Positions 34,159-47,834 of a stretch of DNA of 64,000 nucleotides are shown in pieces. This DNA comes from Jacaranda mimosifolia (Eukaryota; Streptophyta; Magnoliopsida; Lamiales; Bignoniaceae): NCBI GenBank assembly GCA_018894105.1, contig CM032131.1, forward strand, positions 21,371,578 through 21,435,577, given 5' to 3'. The position numbers and the translations under genes are program-made. Under the pieces are notes generated by a model, which had not been told where the DNA came from, made no database searches, and saw only the letters and a list, made by a program, of their open reading frames with translations. The number at the start of each line of letters is the position of its first letter. Position 1 is the first letter of the stretch.

Positions 34159-35978
34159 TAACTCTTGCACTATTCAGTTCTTCATTTTGGAGGAAAAATC
34201 ATCTATCAATACCATGAAAGGAAAACAAAAATAGAAAAAAGGCAAAATGTACAATCACACATATAATTAGAAGAAAATGTTAAAATATTGTAAACTAAAG
34301 GATTTATTTTTATTGTGCAAAAAATTTCAAAAATATTAAAAAGTGTTTAAAAAAACTAAATTAAGTATTTCTTTTCCAAACATGAGAAAAATAGATTGTT
34401 TAAATGGATATTTCCTTTATATTTGTGTAGAAAATGTTATTACGTAATACAGCAAGTCATTTGTGAAATATGAAAATGTGATTCCGAATTCTATCTACAT
34501 TCAGCAAATAAAAATATAACTCAATTCAAAAAGTATCTTGTTAAATGTAAAATTATATACATAAAATAGAATTAAATAAGTTAATTAGTAATTTATATTT
34601 TTTTAAAATAAAAAAAATGAAATTTATAATTTTTTGTTATTTTTTATTTTTTTGTCAATTTATTTAGTTATTAACTTGTTTAATAACATTTTATAATATA
34701 ATATATCTATATAATATAAATGTACCTTCCCTCTGAACCCCAAGGAAACTGGCCAGATCTGGCCTGCCATATTGGCAACAGCCATGGCAGAGGCAGCCTT
34801 ACCATGGGCCGCCCGGGTGGGGTTGAAGTGGAGGGTGGGGATGCAGTGAATGATGGATTTTTTTGGTTTTTTCCTCTTAATTATTTTATTTTTAATTAAT
34901 AGATAATTTTATTAAATTTAATTAAATTATTTCAAATATATCAATTACTTAATATTTTTAATTAGGCAACTAAATTAATAAATATGCGACATATTATATA
35001 AATTATTTTTCGTATGCTTACTGCTTAAAATTATTGAATATACAACTTTATTTTAGATTTCTTAATTTTTTAATTGTTTATTTTTTATTTTGAATTAATA
35101 AATACTTCAATTAAGTTTAATTGAATTATTTTAGATATTTTAATATTATTAAACATGCAACTCTATTAATATATATTTACTATTTAACATTATTAAATAA
35201 ATTTAATTATTTAAATAAATTGTTCTAGATATGTTTACTATTTAACATTATTGAATATGTAATATTATTTTTTATTTTTATTATTTCTTTAATTTTTTAT
35301 TTTTTTTTATTTTTAATTAATAAATAATTTAATCAAATTATTTTAGACATATTTACTATTTTAATATTATTAAATATGTAGTTCAAAATTATTAAAGTTA
35401 TATTGTTTCATGTGATAAAGTTAGATTTTTAAAAGAAATTTAAGTTGGAGAATTTATAAAATATTATAAATAAGTCCAAGGGCATTTTTATATCAATACG
35501 TTAGCTAAACAGTAACGCTAGGCTATTTTTGAATTGTTAGATAAATTTTCTACTGACGTTATGAGTTTTGCTAACAGAAATTATAATAGTTTTCGCAAAA
35601 TGTAAGATGGAGCCAAACCTCAGGGGGTATTAGTAATTTTACGATCCATTTTGTTCATCCAACTATGGTCAATCTAATCATACAAAAATCAAGAGTGGCT
35701 TTTTGTCTCAGAATTGGTACCTTTTGTTTTTAATGAGCCTAACCTCAGGGATGTAAGTAAATAAAGCTGTGATTGCATGTCGAGTTTTTGTTCAAAACTC
35801 CGTCTCTCAGCTCAAAAAAATTAAAGCCATGTGTTTGGTTGTAAGACATGTCTAAGAGACGAGGACACTGTAGGGAAATTCTCATCTTTGGTGCAAATCC
35901 CAACTCTTTGTCTGTCTCTCTCTCTCTCTCAACCAACATGTTCCTCTCTCTTTTTTGAGAAAATCTCTTGCCTCTCTC
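34159..35978. other. AT-rich non-coding DNA with a GC-rich island and degenerate repeats
   Basis: No gene is seen. 34725-34850 is a GC-rich island (AACTGGCCAGATCTGGCC, GCCGCCCGGGTGGGG) in otherwise AT-rich sequence. 34870-35400 repeats words such as TTTTTAATTAATAAATAATTTAA and TTTACTATTTAACATTATTAAA about four times, a degenerate tandem array. A CT run lies at 35914-35929. Confidence 0.5.
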
Positions 35979-36818
35979 TAGGGCTATAAATGGATATTCA
36001 AAAATTCATTTACCGTTCGCATTCGTATCCGTTTACACAGAAACTATCCGCATCCGTTTAAAGCGGATATTATCCGTATTCGATTAGTGGATATCCGATT
36101 ATAAATTGATACGGATATGGTAAATGCGTATTCGATCCGTTTAATATCCGTCCGAATATATATATTTATTAAATAATATATTATTTATATTTTTCAATAA
36201 AAATCTCATAATCCATATATTTATATATATAAATTATAATTGAAGAATGGTAAGAAAAAAGAATAAATTTAAAAAATTATTGTAATATAGAGAAAAAATT
36301 AAAGAATAAAGTTAGTCAACACAATTATTGTTGGTTGACTATATAATTAATATACTTAAATACCATTATTATTACTAATAAGTACTAATAATCAATTATA
36401 ATGTTAATTATTAATTAAAACTTATGTTATTTATTTGATTACTTTTATTTTAATAAAATTATATAGTTTCTTCTATTAATTAAAATATGTATTTGTTATA
36501 GGTTCATAAATTCACATATTTGGATATTCGTAAATAGATATCTAAATAATTATCATCGAAATAAATATAAAATAATAATTCGAATACTAATAAATTTACT
36601 AAAATATGAATATATATAAATAATTATAATCGAATACGGATATATCCGAATCCGATCAATATCCGACGGATACGAATTTGGATATCATTTTTAAATATCC
36701 GTCAAATCTGTATCCGTATCCGAATATTCGAAAAGTTAAACGGATAAGAATATGAAAATAATGTATCCGATCCATTTAATATTGTATCCGATCCATTTAA
36801 TATCCGTTTACACCCCTA
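35979..36818. mobile_element. hAT-type MITE of the TAGGG...CCCTA class
   Basis: An 840-bp element. The left end is TAGGGCTATAAATGGATATT; the right end AATATCCGTTTACACCCCTA is its near complement. Both arms are packed with ATCCG / CGGAT words. Flanks are CCTCTCTC (35971-35978) and CCTTTCTC (36819-36826), a 7-of-8 target duplication. The centre is AT-rich and non-coding. Confidence 0.88.
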
Positions 36819-36826
36819 CCTTTCTC

Positions 36827-38597
36827 CCTCTCTTATCTCTGAACCTACCTTTTACAAAAATTCCAACTCAAAATGAGGCGAGTAAAGGGTTGAGAATTTT
36901 CTCAAGGGTTATCGTTCCTCTGTGCTTGCCAATGATTTCACCCATTTTTATATCAAAGTGAACTTGGATTCTTCCAAGTGTGTGTGACTTTATACAGACG
37001 TTTTCATCTTGTGCCTTTCTACTATGAAAATCACTTGTGATGGCTGTAATGATAATGAATTATTTTCAATTGAGTCTTGTATAGAAATGAATTTGACTCG
37101 TATCTCTCTTCTCTATAATTGGGTTTTGCAGCCATGGCGGTGTCTCTCTCTTTGTCTGCAATTCCCAAATTGAACCCCCCCCCCCCCCCGGCCCCCGCCC
37201 TTCTTTTTTCCAATTTAAGGAATTTATGAATTGATTTTTTAACTTATTTTTAAATATGAGTGTTTCTAAATTTTTCACTCCCAGGTGACCTTTGTATGCA
37301 TGTTTTAGATTTAAATATTTAATTAGGTTTTTTCAAATTTTTTATAATTAAATAAAACTGCACAAAAGAAAATTAAATTTGAAATTTTTTATTAAATTTG
37401 ATAAATTATTTATAAATTTATAAATTTGAAATTTCATTTATTAAATTAATAAATTATTTATGAATTTTTACTATATTATAAATCCACACAAACCCAAAAT
37501 ACGAAAATTCGATTTATTAATAGACAATTAATTTTTTAAAAGAAAATATATTATAAATCCCAAACAAACCCAAAGCTCCAAAATTTGATAGATTAATAGA
37601 CGATCTATTTTTTAACATCCAAAAAAAATTCAATTTATTAAATTTATAAATTATTTAGAAATTTTTATAGTACTATTAATTCCAAAAAAATTCAAAGCAC
37701 CAAAATTCAATTTATTAATAGATGATCTATTTTTTAAATTAGAAAATTTGATTTGTTATATTTATAATTTTTTTTATATTATTAGTCCCAAACAATTCTA
37801 AAACACTAAAATTCGATTTATTAATAAGCGATATAATTCAAGTTATTAAATTTATAAATTATTTATAATTTTTTCATTCTAAATCACAAACAAAACAAAA
37901 AACTCATAAAACAATCTCATTATTTCAAAAACAATCTTACAATTAATCAAAACTTCACATTACATCAACCTATCACATCATAATAATCAGTACACTTTAT
38001 CCTACAACCAATCATAATCTCATCTCCCATTCTCATATTTTTAAAATATCAAAACATTCAAAAACTCTCTAAAACATAAAACATGAGACAAATCTCACAA
38101 ACAGTCACAATCTAAACTTTTTTTATCAAGCTAGCTAGCTCACCTGATGAATACAACATACATAGAGTACACGAATAGGATTTATCACAGGTTCTCTTTT
38201 CCATTTTTTCTTTTTTTTGTCTGATTGAATTCTCAACCAATTATCTTTGGACTTTATTCTCTTAGTGTACACCCTCCCTCAATCATGCATTTTTTATAAG
38301 TTGTTGGATCATCCTGTTCTGTAGGCATTTTGGGGGGTGTGAGGCGCCAAGACATCCAGTTCCACTTCCACACGAATTGCTTGCTTTATTTAGTTGTGGG
38401 GTCTATCCTACATTCTAAAGGGCAACCTGTACGCGGAAAAAGCCGTAGTAGCAGGGGTGGGTCCCAATAATTCCTAAAGCAAACCAGCAGAATGTGATCC
38501 AATTCTAAAGTTCCAAAGAGAACTTTTACTGCTTGATTGGAAGCTTTTGATCATAGCAAAATATTTGTTTGGTTACTGTAGAATACACACACACACA

Positions 38598-38644
<47 letters not shown>

Positions 38645-41193
38645 TACTGCTGGAAAGATAATGCCCCTACAAAAAAGTGAGGACTCAGGAGGACAGGTGC
38701 ACGACCAGATTGAAATGCATAGGTCATTTTCAAGTACTTTCGACGCATATTTCCTTTGAGGGAGGAACAGGAATCATGGGCTCGTGGCAATAAGCCAGTA
38801 ACTTATCAGAAAGCCAAACTAGCTCTAACTGTTGAAATGCATTGACATGAATCCTATCCAAGCAAATTTGATTAACTGGTGTATAATATGTAAAACTCCA
38901 TTTATTAATTCTTCAGGGCTAAGGTTTTTTAGATCATAAAATCAATGTCCACTTGAAAATTCATAACAACATTATATTCATTTTTAAAACAATTAACTAC
39001 TCTTAAAATTAACAGAGTGTTGCAGCCCTAGTTATTGCAATATTTCACATAAACATCTTCCCTTGAATTAAAACATAGATAGTGTTTAGAATTGCAACAT
39101 ATCAATAACTAGTCATCATGGCACACGAGTAATTCGCACCACATAAATTCTTCCAAAGTTTGTCGTCACTATTTAAAATGTTTAATAAAATATATAGAAT
39201 TTAACAAAAAAAATTTATAAAACATGTTCATAATTTCCTCGATCAATCTTAGTGTGGCTTGTTGTTTGGATCTTGAGCCTTTGTTCTTTACGAAAATACT
39301 ATTTCATTCGTAAACTACCAATTTAACTTGATTACAGATCAGAAAGAGGGGTTGGTGAAATCTCCCCTTTAGAGCTTGCTAGCCTAAAATTTACCTCGGT
39401 TAAGCGCCTCCATTGGAGGTGGCGAAATCCTTGGTTGTGCCACCAGAGCTTTGCCGTCTTTTTTTCTTGACATGATAGTACTCCTTACATTGACCAATAC
39501 GTTGATGTTGGTCCCAATTTTTAGTTCCAATTCATCCTTTGACAGAGGTAGATAAAATTTTTGACTTCTTTTCAAGATCAATGAGCAAATATCATCTCAA
39601 AAGCCTATATGATGAAATCAAGTTGACATTTCATTTCTTCTGTCCTCTCAAGTGGTCTTTCATTTCTTCTTGGAAATCATGGTTGGTTGTCTCCCCACTG
39701 TAGGGTGCTAAGTTGATATTATTCATATTAGCCTACACTGTGTTTCTAGGGTGTGATTAGAACTTATGGGTTGTACTATTTGAACCTCATCAGATTCGTT
39801 ATTAGCATCTATGTACGCCTGTCGCTCTTAAGGCTCTACGTTCTTGACTTGCTGTACGATTTGTTGAAACTGCACTTCTCTAATTTCTATTTTGGATATT
39901 TTGAGACTTTTGAATGGGGAAACGAAAGCCCTATAAAACTTTAAAATGCATGCAACTAGCAGCAGCTTGTCTCATCCGGCGTTGCTTTAAAAATTACAAG
40001 TTAAAATTTTGTGGAGGCAGGTAAGTGTGTGTGCATGCATAGCAGTAATGAAAATCTAGATTTTGTAAATTGAACGTCCTGAACCTAAACTTTTTCAAAC
40101 TAATACATCGAAGGTTCTTTGCCTAATTAATTGTGGGACTTTTCTAACTAATCTAAATTCAATGTGAGTATTATCAGACTTTGAAGTGATTTTGAAGATT
40201 TGCAAAGAAATTGGGTGAGCTTTGCTAGAAAACAATTTCATTGATTGCAGAAATGAGTGGATTGGAAGCAATAAATGTAAATTAAAGTGCTCGAGGATCC
40301 AGAAAAACTTAATAGCTAAAACTTGTTACAACTGATAAATATATAGTACATTAGTACTAGTTGATTGAATAAATTGATGTGTTGTGTTAGTGTTACAATT
40401 ACATTTATTTAAATAGTGCAATAATGATACAACAAATTGAGTCCTAACATGTCTTTGTTTGTCGGGGATGAGGCTCATTACCGGCCGGATACCCTATGAT
40501 CTCCTAGAAATTTTAGACTAATCTACTAGAAAGATTTGTACAACATAGACAGACACTCGGCTTATATATTGTCATGACTCATGAGACTGGAATCTTTTAA
40601 TTATATATCATATATATGGGCTTTCGAAACGGATCAACTGTACAAGGCTTATGTACAAATTCTTACAGTCTTTGAAGTTTGGGCCATCATTTCTTTGCAG
40701 GCATTTCTACAGGGATTAATAATGGACAATAGGCTACTGCCTACTGGACCTTTTCCTCTTTGGCCCTACAGAAATTAATTTCGATATAAAAAGTTGAATT
40801 CTGTTTCTATCTTTCAAATATATATATATATATATATTTATATAAAGTGTAGATAGAATTTTATTCCATAACGTAAAAAAAAAGCATAAAATTAATTTTC
40901 TTAAAGGTAACACTAATTTCAACTTTTACATATTTGTCATTTATTTGTGTTAATATAATGATGATGGTGCTTTTGTTGTTTAATTTTTCTGAACAAATAT
41001 CTTTCTTATTAGCTTTATTGGTACATTCGATACATTGTAATTTCTAAATAAATCTTCGATTTTGTAATCTTTTATCTAATTAAAGAATTTATATCATGCA
41101 TTAAATTGAGTTACATATATATAAAATGAGTATAATGTATATGTTGTGATTAGTTTGATTTGCGCATAGCATGGGTACATACATGTTAATATA

Positions 41194-41225
<32 letters not shown>

Positions 41226-41326
41226 CCAAAATGAGTAGAGCTGAAAGCACTAAAGTTCATGACCCAGCTAGAGATTTGGGTTGTATCGAACGTGAACTGA
41301 TTGTCATTTAGTTTAAATATGATTTG
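36827..41326. other. Intergenic AT-rich DNA with degenerate tandem repeats
   Basis: No gene is recognised over 4.5 kb. It holds a C-rich run at 37175-37200, four loose copies of a unit containing GATTTATTAATAGACGAT-like words at about 37511, 37588, 37709 and 37814, an AC then AAT microsatellite at 38585-38641, and AT repeats at 40817-40838 and around 41197-41223. The open frame on the minus strand at 39384-39581 has no known domain. Confidence 0.45.
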
Positions 41327-41331
41327 TTTTG

Positions 41332-41953
41332 TATTGATTTTGCCTTGAAATTTTGGACTAAATAGAAGAGAATCGGAGGAAATAGAGTCAAACGGAGTTG
41401 AGCGAACGAAATGGGCATGGCAACTTACCCCGGGCACAGGCAGCGCAAAGCTTTCTATGATTATACGCCCTGGCACAAGTCTCACAGGCCAGGGCGCACG
41501 GTAATCTGTAACACTGTGCCAGGGCGCAAGCTGTGCGCACCTTGTGCCCTAGCGCATACTTTTCTAACTAGATGCGATAATTCTAGGCCAAAATTGAAGA
41601 CATACGTTCCGCGGCGCACGACTCAAGTCCACTTGGCATAGGTTTTTACTTTCGTGGTATATATACTCATTTTCTTCCGTGACAAAGTGGGACAAATTAT
41701 ACACAAGTGCTTCTAATTATTTTTGAAATATTTTTCTCGAGACAGAGTTTAGAACGAGGGTATTGGCTGTTTTCGTGAGATTTGTGGGACTCAAATTGTA
41801 CTTATTACTTTGATTTGCAATCAATAAAATTCTTTTCTTTTTGGGGTGGATGAGGCACGTTGCCAAACCACGTTAAATTTTGTTGTCAGTTTTTATTGAA
41901 TTACTTTACTGTTACTTCATAGTTTTCACAATAGAACCTTCTAGGTTTCAATA
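41332..41953 (+). repeat. 5' LTR of the 41-kb Copia
   Basis: 622 bp, matching 45943-46636. It contains a GC-rich stretch with repeated GGCGCA / CCAGGGCGCA words (about 41455-41625) and a TATA-like GGTATATATACTC at 41657-41669. Confidence 0.9.
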
Positions 41954-41977
41954 AATTGGTGGAACAGGTTGGATCAG

Positions 41978-42720
41978 ATGTCAACCATAAAGTATGAGGT
42001 AGAGAAATTCGATGGGAAGAACAACTTTGGGCTGTGGAAGATGAAGATGCACGCCCTCATGTGCCAACAAGGTTTACAGAGAGCATTAAAGAGTAGAATT
42101 TTTTTGCCAGAGACGCTGACAGACGAGACGAAGGATGAGTTTTTAGCAAAGGCTTACGATACTTTGGTGTTATCATTAGTAGATAACGTACTGAGAGAGG
42201 TCGCCACCAAAAAAGCTAGAGAGTCTCTATATGATAAAGTCCCTGACAAATTGGCTATACTAAAACAGCGGTTATACACATTGAGGATGAAAGAATGTAA
42301 ATCTATTACTCAACATATTGATTATTTCAATAAGGTGATACTGGATCTCGCTAGTATAGATGTTGAAATTGAAGATGAAGATCAAGCGTTAAGTCTCTTG
42401 TGTTCTCTGCCCAAATCCTTTGAACACTTAGTTACTACTTTGTTGTACGAAAGAGATAAGATTTCAATGGAAGATGTGAAAGCCTCGTTGAATTCCAACA
42501 AATTGAGAAAATATGTCTTGGGCAACAACGATGGTGAAAGTGGGGAAGGATTGGTGGCGAATGAGAGATCGAGAGAAAGAGAAAGAAGTCGAGGCCGATC
42601 GAAGTCTCAAACCAAGCTTAGAACCAGTGACAAGTGTTTTAGATGCGGTGGAAAAGGGCACTGAAAATGAAATTATCTAGAACGAGGAAAGGGGAAGGAT
42701 GCAGGTGAAACTTCTGATCA
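41978..42720 (+). pseudogene. Copia gag (UBN2 type), nearly intact
   Basis: An open frame of over 220 codons with the Copia gag start (MSTIKYEVEKFDGKNNFGLW) and the helical UBN2 region (LAILKQRLYTLRMKE, ITQHIDYFNKVI). A Ser/Arg-rich basic stretch and a CCHC knuckle CFRCGGKGH follow. A stop falls right after this His (42662), before the final Cys position. This is the best preserved coding piece of the element. Confidence 0.88.
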
Positions 42721-42736
42721 GAAACGGGATGGTGTC

Positions 42737-45700
42737 GTGGGAATTATTGAGAATGAGTCTGATGGTGGGCTTGTTCTCAACGTTACTGAAAGTTTACTAA
42801 GCTCTAGGTGGATTTTGGATAGTGTTTGTTCCTACTACATGTGGCCACAAGAAAATTGGTTTACCACTTATCAAAAATATGATGGTGGTAAAGTGCTTAT
42901 GGGAAACGATACTTCATGTAGGGTTGTAGGAATTGGCTTAGTTTGTATCAGAATGCACGATGGCATAGTAAGGACTTTAACAGATGCACGTTACATTCCA
43001 GATTTGAAGAAAAATCTGATATCGCTGGGTACTCTGAACAAGAATAGTTGTGAGTACAGAACTTAAGATGGAGTTTGGAGAGTTTCCAAAGGTGCACTGC
43101 TTATCATAAAGGGAGACAAGAGAAATGTCCTTTACATATTGCAGGGCTGCACAATTTCTAATACTGTAGCAATTTCCTCATCAGCCAATGATACTACGAG
43201 ATTATGGCATATACGGCTTGGGCATATGAGTGAGAGGGGGATGTCAGAATTGAGCAAGTGAGGTTTGCTTTGTGGAGAGAAAGACTGGAGAGCTGAATTT
43301 CTACAAGAAGCGTGTGCTTCGCAAGCAACACATGGTGAAATTTGACACTGTAGTTCACATGACCAAGGGCACCTTGGATTACATTCACTCATATCATTTG
43401 TGGCCTTCTCAGGTTCCTTCAAAGGGAAGTGCTAGGTACATGCCGACATTCATTGATGACTTCTCACGGAGAGATGGGTGTACATGCTAAAGCATAAGAT
43501 AAGGTGTTTATCAACTTCAAGCAATGAAAAACTTTAATCGAGAAGCATACAGGAAAGGAGATAAAGTGCTTGAGGACTGACAAGGATTGGAGTTCTGTAA
43601 CAAGGAATTTCAGGAATTTTGTGATAAGAAAGGAATTGTGAGGCATTGCACAATTGTACATACACCACAGCAGAATGAAGTTGCAAAGCGGATGAACAAG
43701 ACTATCTTGGAAAGAGCTAGATGCATGCTTTTTAACGCCGGATTGTCCAAGGATTTTTTAGCAAAAGCAATTAACACTGCTTGTTATCAGGTGAATAGGT
43801 CACCATCGATTGCTTTGGGCTGCAAGATACTAATGAAAGTTTAGTCCGTGTCTTCTGCTAATTACTCCAATCTAAGAGTATTTGGGTGTTCAACATATGC
43901 TCATGTCCGAGATGGGAAGCTTCAGCCAATGGCTAGGAAATACATATTTCTAGGCTATGCAGATAGAGTCAAGAGTTATTGTTTGTAGTGTAATGATGAC
44001 AAGAGCTCCAAGACCATTATCAGTAAGGACATGACATTTGATGAATCTATTATGATGAAGAAGGTGGAGCAACCAAAAAGTAGTCAATAAGGCATTAAGG
44101 AAAAGGTGCAAATTGAAATTGATATTCCATAAGTTTCAAAGGGGAAACATAAGGTGATATATAAGACTGATGAAAATTCATTATCACCTAATCAGCAGCA
44201 AGAAAATAATTCACCACAGAACTATCGTTTGGCTCGCAATAGATAGAAAAGGCAAATCAAACCACCATAGTGGTTTGTATATTCAAATTTGGTTGCTTAT
44301 GCTTTGAGTTCGATTGAGGAGTTTGTGGGTGATGATCCAATCACGTACAAAGAGGCCATTTCCCGATCAAATTCTGATAAATAGGCAGCAACTATGAGTG
44401 AAAAGATGGAGTCTCTACACAAGAATAGCACATGGGAGCTAGTTAATATACCTAAAGGGCAGAAAATTGTAGGTTGCGAATGGATCTACAAGAAAACAAA
44501 AGGGATTCCCGAGGTTAAATATGCTAGATACAAGGCATGATTGGTTGCTAAGGGTTTTGCTCAGAGAGAGGGAGTTGACTTCCATGAGGTGTTTTCCCCA
44601 GTTGAAAAACATACTTTTGTTCATGTTTTACTTGTCATGGTGGCTCTGTTTGATATGGAACTTAATCAAATGGATGTGAAAACAACATTTCGGCATGGTG
44701 AGTTGGAGAAACAAAATTTATGTAAGCCAACTAGAAGGATCGTTGTTTTTGGGAAAGAAAATCAAGTATGTCTCTTTAAGAGGTCATTATTTGGCTTGAA
44801 GCAGTCTCCCAGGCAATAGTATAAAAGGTTTGATGTTTTTATTATCGAGATAGGATATACTAGAAGCATTTACGAATGCTATGTATGTTATAAAAAATGT
44901 AGTGATAGCCTTCTCATATATTTGTTGTTGTATGTTCATGATATGTTGATTGCCTCTAGAAATATATCTGAGATCAACAATTTAAAAGCTCAGCTAAGTC
45001 AAGAATTTGAAATGAAGGGTTTGGGCGGTGCAAAGAAGATATTGGGCATGAAGATCATTCGGAACAGACACGCAGGATTGTTGTACTTATCTCAACAACA
45101 TTATATTGAGAAAGTACTTGAGCGATTTGGGATGGATAAATCCAAGCTAGTTAGTACGCCACTTGTAGCTCATTTCCAATTCTTATCAGATCTATCACCG
45201 AGTACTAAGGATGAGATAGAGCACATGTCTAATATATCATATGCTAGTACAGTGGGTAGCTTGATGTACGCCATGGTGTGCACTAGGCCAGACATTTCAC
45301 ATGCAAAGGCCATGAAAGACTCATTGGCAGGCTGTGAAATGGATCATAATGTATCTGAGAAGCTATGTAGATATATGTTTGAGGTATAGTCAATTGAATT
45401 CTATTGTTAGAATCATTAGCTATGTGGATGCGAATTATGCAGGAGATTTAGACAATAGAAGGTCCATGACTGGGTATGTGTTTTTGTGTTTCGAGTTGTA
45501 CAGTAAGCTGGAAGGCGATTTTGCAGTCATTAGTTGCATAGTCCATAGCAGAAGCTGAGTGCATGGCTTTGGCTGAAAGCATGAAGGAAGGCATTTGGCT
45601 AAAGGGGCCGATAGAGGATATGAGTATGGATTCTGAGATTACTACTGTGTTTTGTGATAGTCAGAGTGCCATATACTTGCCAAAGAATTAAACCTTTCAT

Positions 45701-45882
45701 GAGAAACAAAGCACATTGATGTGAGACATCACTTTCTCTGGGATATAGTGTCTCAAGATGTTATTTTGATTGACAAGATTGGGACTAAGGATAATTTGGC
45801 AAACATATTAACTAAGGTTGTTCCAGGAATCAAATTCGAGCATTGCTTGGATTTGATTAACATTTGTAGACTCAGATGACGA
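42737..45882 (+). pseudogene. Copia pol, broken, with a mutated RT active site
   Basis: Protease-like WILDSVCSYYMW (normally D-S/T-G-A/C) lies near 42810. GAG-pre-integrase LWHIRLGHMSERGM is near 43205 and the integrase end, with HTPQQNEVAKRMN, is near 43660. The reverse transcriptase spans about 44400-45330. Its catalytic motif at about 44930 reads YVHDM instead of YVDDM, so one essential Asp is lost. RNase H is at 45334-45880 with YVDANYAGDLDNRRS. Several stops separate the pieces. Confidence 0.88.
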
Positions 45883-45942
45883 GCCCTTTTGGGGGCAAGA
45901 ACAAAGAAGATGGATGGTGAATTTTAAGTCAAAGTGGAGAAT

Positions 45943-46636
45943 TGTGGATTTTGCTTTGAAATTTTGGGCTAAATTGACGATAACAGAAAGAAATGGTGAA
46001 ATGAAGTTGAGAGGGCGAAATGGGCACGACAACTTACCCTGACTCGCGTTAGCAGGACACCGCATGCCGAGGTACGAGAAGTGCGCGTCAAGGCACGCGA
46101 CTAGGTGGAGAATGGGCAACAGGCTCCTGACGTGCGCTCGGGCACAAGGAAGGCTTTATGTGACCGTGCGCCCGGGTGCAAGGCTAGCGTGCCAAGGCAC
46201 GTAGTAATTTGTAATGCCGCACCAGGGTGCACAGCTTGCGCCCTAGCGCAGACTTTTTTGCCTAGATGCGGTAATTCTCAGCCACCACGAACCTAGGCGC
46301 GCGATGCAAGTCCACTTAGCATAGGACTCTACTTTCGTGGTATATATACTCGTTTTCTTCCAGGACAAAGTGGGACAGACCATACATGAGTGCTTCTAAC
46401 TACTTTTGAGATAGTTTTTTCGAGACAGAGTTTAGAATGAGGGTGTTGAGTGTTCTCATGAGATTTGTAGGACTCAAATTGTATTTATTACTTTAATTTG
46501 AAATCAATAAAATTCTTTTCTTTGTCAGGTAGATTAGGCACATCACAGAACCACGTTAAATCTTATTATCAGTTTTTATTGAATTATTTTACTGTTATTT
46601 TATAGTTTTCAAAATAGATCCTCCTGGATTTCAACA
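45943..46636 (+). repeat. 3' LTR of the 41-kb Copia
   Basis: 694 bp, from TGTGGATTTTGC to GGATTTCAACA, then the TTTTG duplication. The GC-rich middle (about 46030-46310) differs in repeat number from the 5' LTR. A short purine stretch, AAAGTGGAGAA, precedes it. Confidence 0.9.
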
Positions 46637-46641
46637 TTTTG

Positions 46642-47834
46642 GTTATGGTTCAGTATCTAGACATATGAGATCAAGCTAAATATATCTTTATTAGCTGATA
46701 TTGACAAAAAATTGGTAGATATTTTTTTTTGTGTATGTGTATCGACCAAAAATCAAATGCTAGATTATTTAGATTTAACATGGAAACTTTGAATATTTTC
46801 TTTAAGGGCTTTTCTTGAAAGATGATTTAGAAATTGTTTTGCTCTGTTAATGAAAGTTTATTGGTATGGTTGCTAGAAAGCACTTTTTTCTTATTACAAA
46901 TTTAAGCTTGACAGTGGCATTGTGTTTAATTTCATTAATGTTTCATGCAATAAAAGTTTTTATCATATATATAGTAATAAGTAATAATTTGTATTATTTA
47001 GTGTATTTGTGTAAACCATGATTTCTTGAGAATTCTCTAATTTATATTTCCATATCGCTTAATAATATCTCCTGTATTGCAAATTACAACTAATGTGTAC
47101 TAACAAATATTTTCACATAAACTACAACTTTAAACCATCATAATTTCCAGTTCGACATTATCAAGTCTAGCTCTTAAGCCATTCAAAAAAAATAAAAATA
47201 ATATATCATTTACCTTAGCGTCTTAAAGCTTATGACTTAAGTCCTTCAAATATGACTTTGATTATATTCACCTTTTTGGATAAGTTAAGATAGGAATTTA
47301 AAAGTTTATGCCTTTTAATTTTATGTTATTTGTTAAAGAGAAATTAAAGTAGTGATCAGAGAATGATGGATCTCATTTGTAGTTAGGTCTACAAATTCGG
47401 TCTCTCTAAGCTATATATCTCAACAGCCATGCCTGATTCCACGCTATATTGATGGGATTTAGAAGGAGAGGAATTTTATTAAGTGCATAATTACCTCATA
47501 TTGAAATAATTTCTCTCTGAGTTTTTCTTGGTACGTACGTACGTATATGTAATAGGCAATAACATTTCTAATAATTAGTCAGCCCGACCAAATTGAAAAT
47601 TTTTTCCATAATTAATTAGCATAGTCGGGTAATTCCATGTATCTCACTATTAGCCATCATCATTAGCACTAGCTAGCATGCTTTGGTGCTTAATTTCTTG
47701 AAATTTTTGTATCACAAATTCATTACATTGTCCTCCTCCTCCTCCTTCTTCAAGAAGAAACAAATTGGGCAAAAAAAAAAAAAACACACTTGGTTTTTCT
47801 TGAAAAATAACAAAAATTTTGATCACAATTTCTT
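46642..47834 (+). promoter_or_regulatory. Upstream region of the group A bZIP gene
   Basis: AT-rich non-coding DNA between the Copia element and the bZIP start codon. It presumably holds the promoter. The leader just before the ATG has a CCTCCTCCTCC run (47730-47746) and an A tract (47771-47784). No further motif is certain. Confidence 0.45.

Larger units (their letters stand above)
41332..46636 (+). mobile_element. Ty1/copia element with target duplication, inactive
   Basis: A 5.3-kb element with LTRs 41332-41953 and 45943-46636, flanked by the 5-bp duplication TTTTG at 41327-41331 and 46637-46641. The order gag, CCHC, protease, integrase, reverse transcriptase, RNase H is that of Copia. 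The 5' LTR starts TATTGATTTTG, where the canonical TG has changed to TA. Many stops interrupt the coding region. Confidence 0.93.

Noticed and set aside
37031..37278. Gly-rich minus-strand frames
   Set aside because: Caused by the C-rich run at 37175-37200; no domain.
38602..38790. Poly-Tyr and poly-Asn frames
   Set aside because: Translations of an AAT microsatellite.
39384..39581. 65-codon minus-strand frame considered as an exon
   Set aside because: No known motif, no matching splice partners found nearby, and AT-rich intergenic context.
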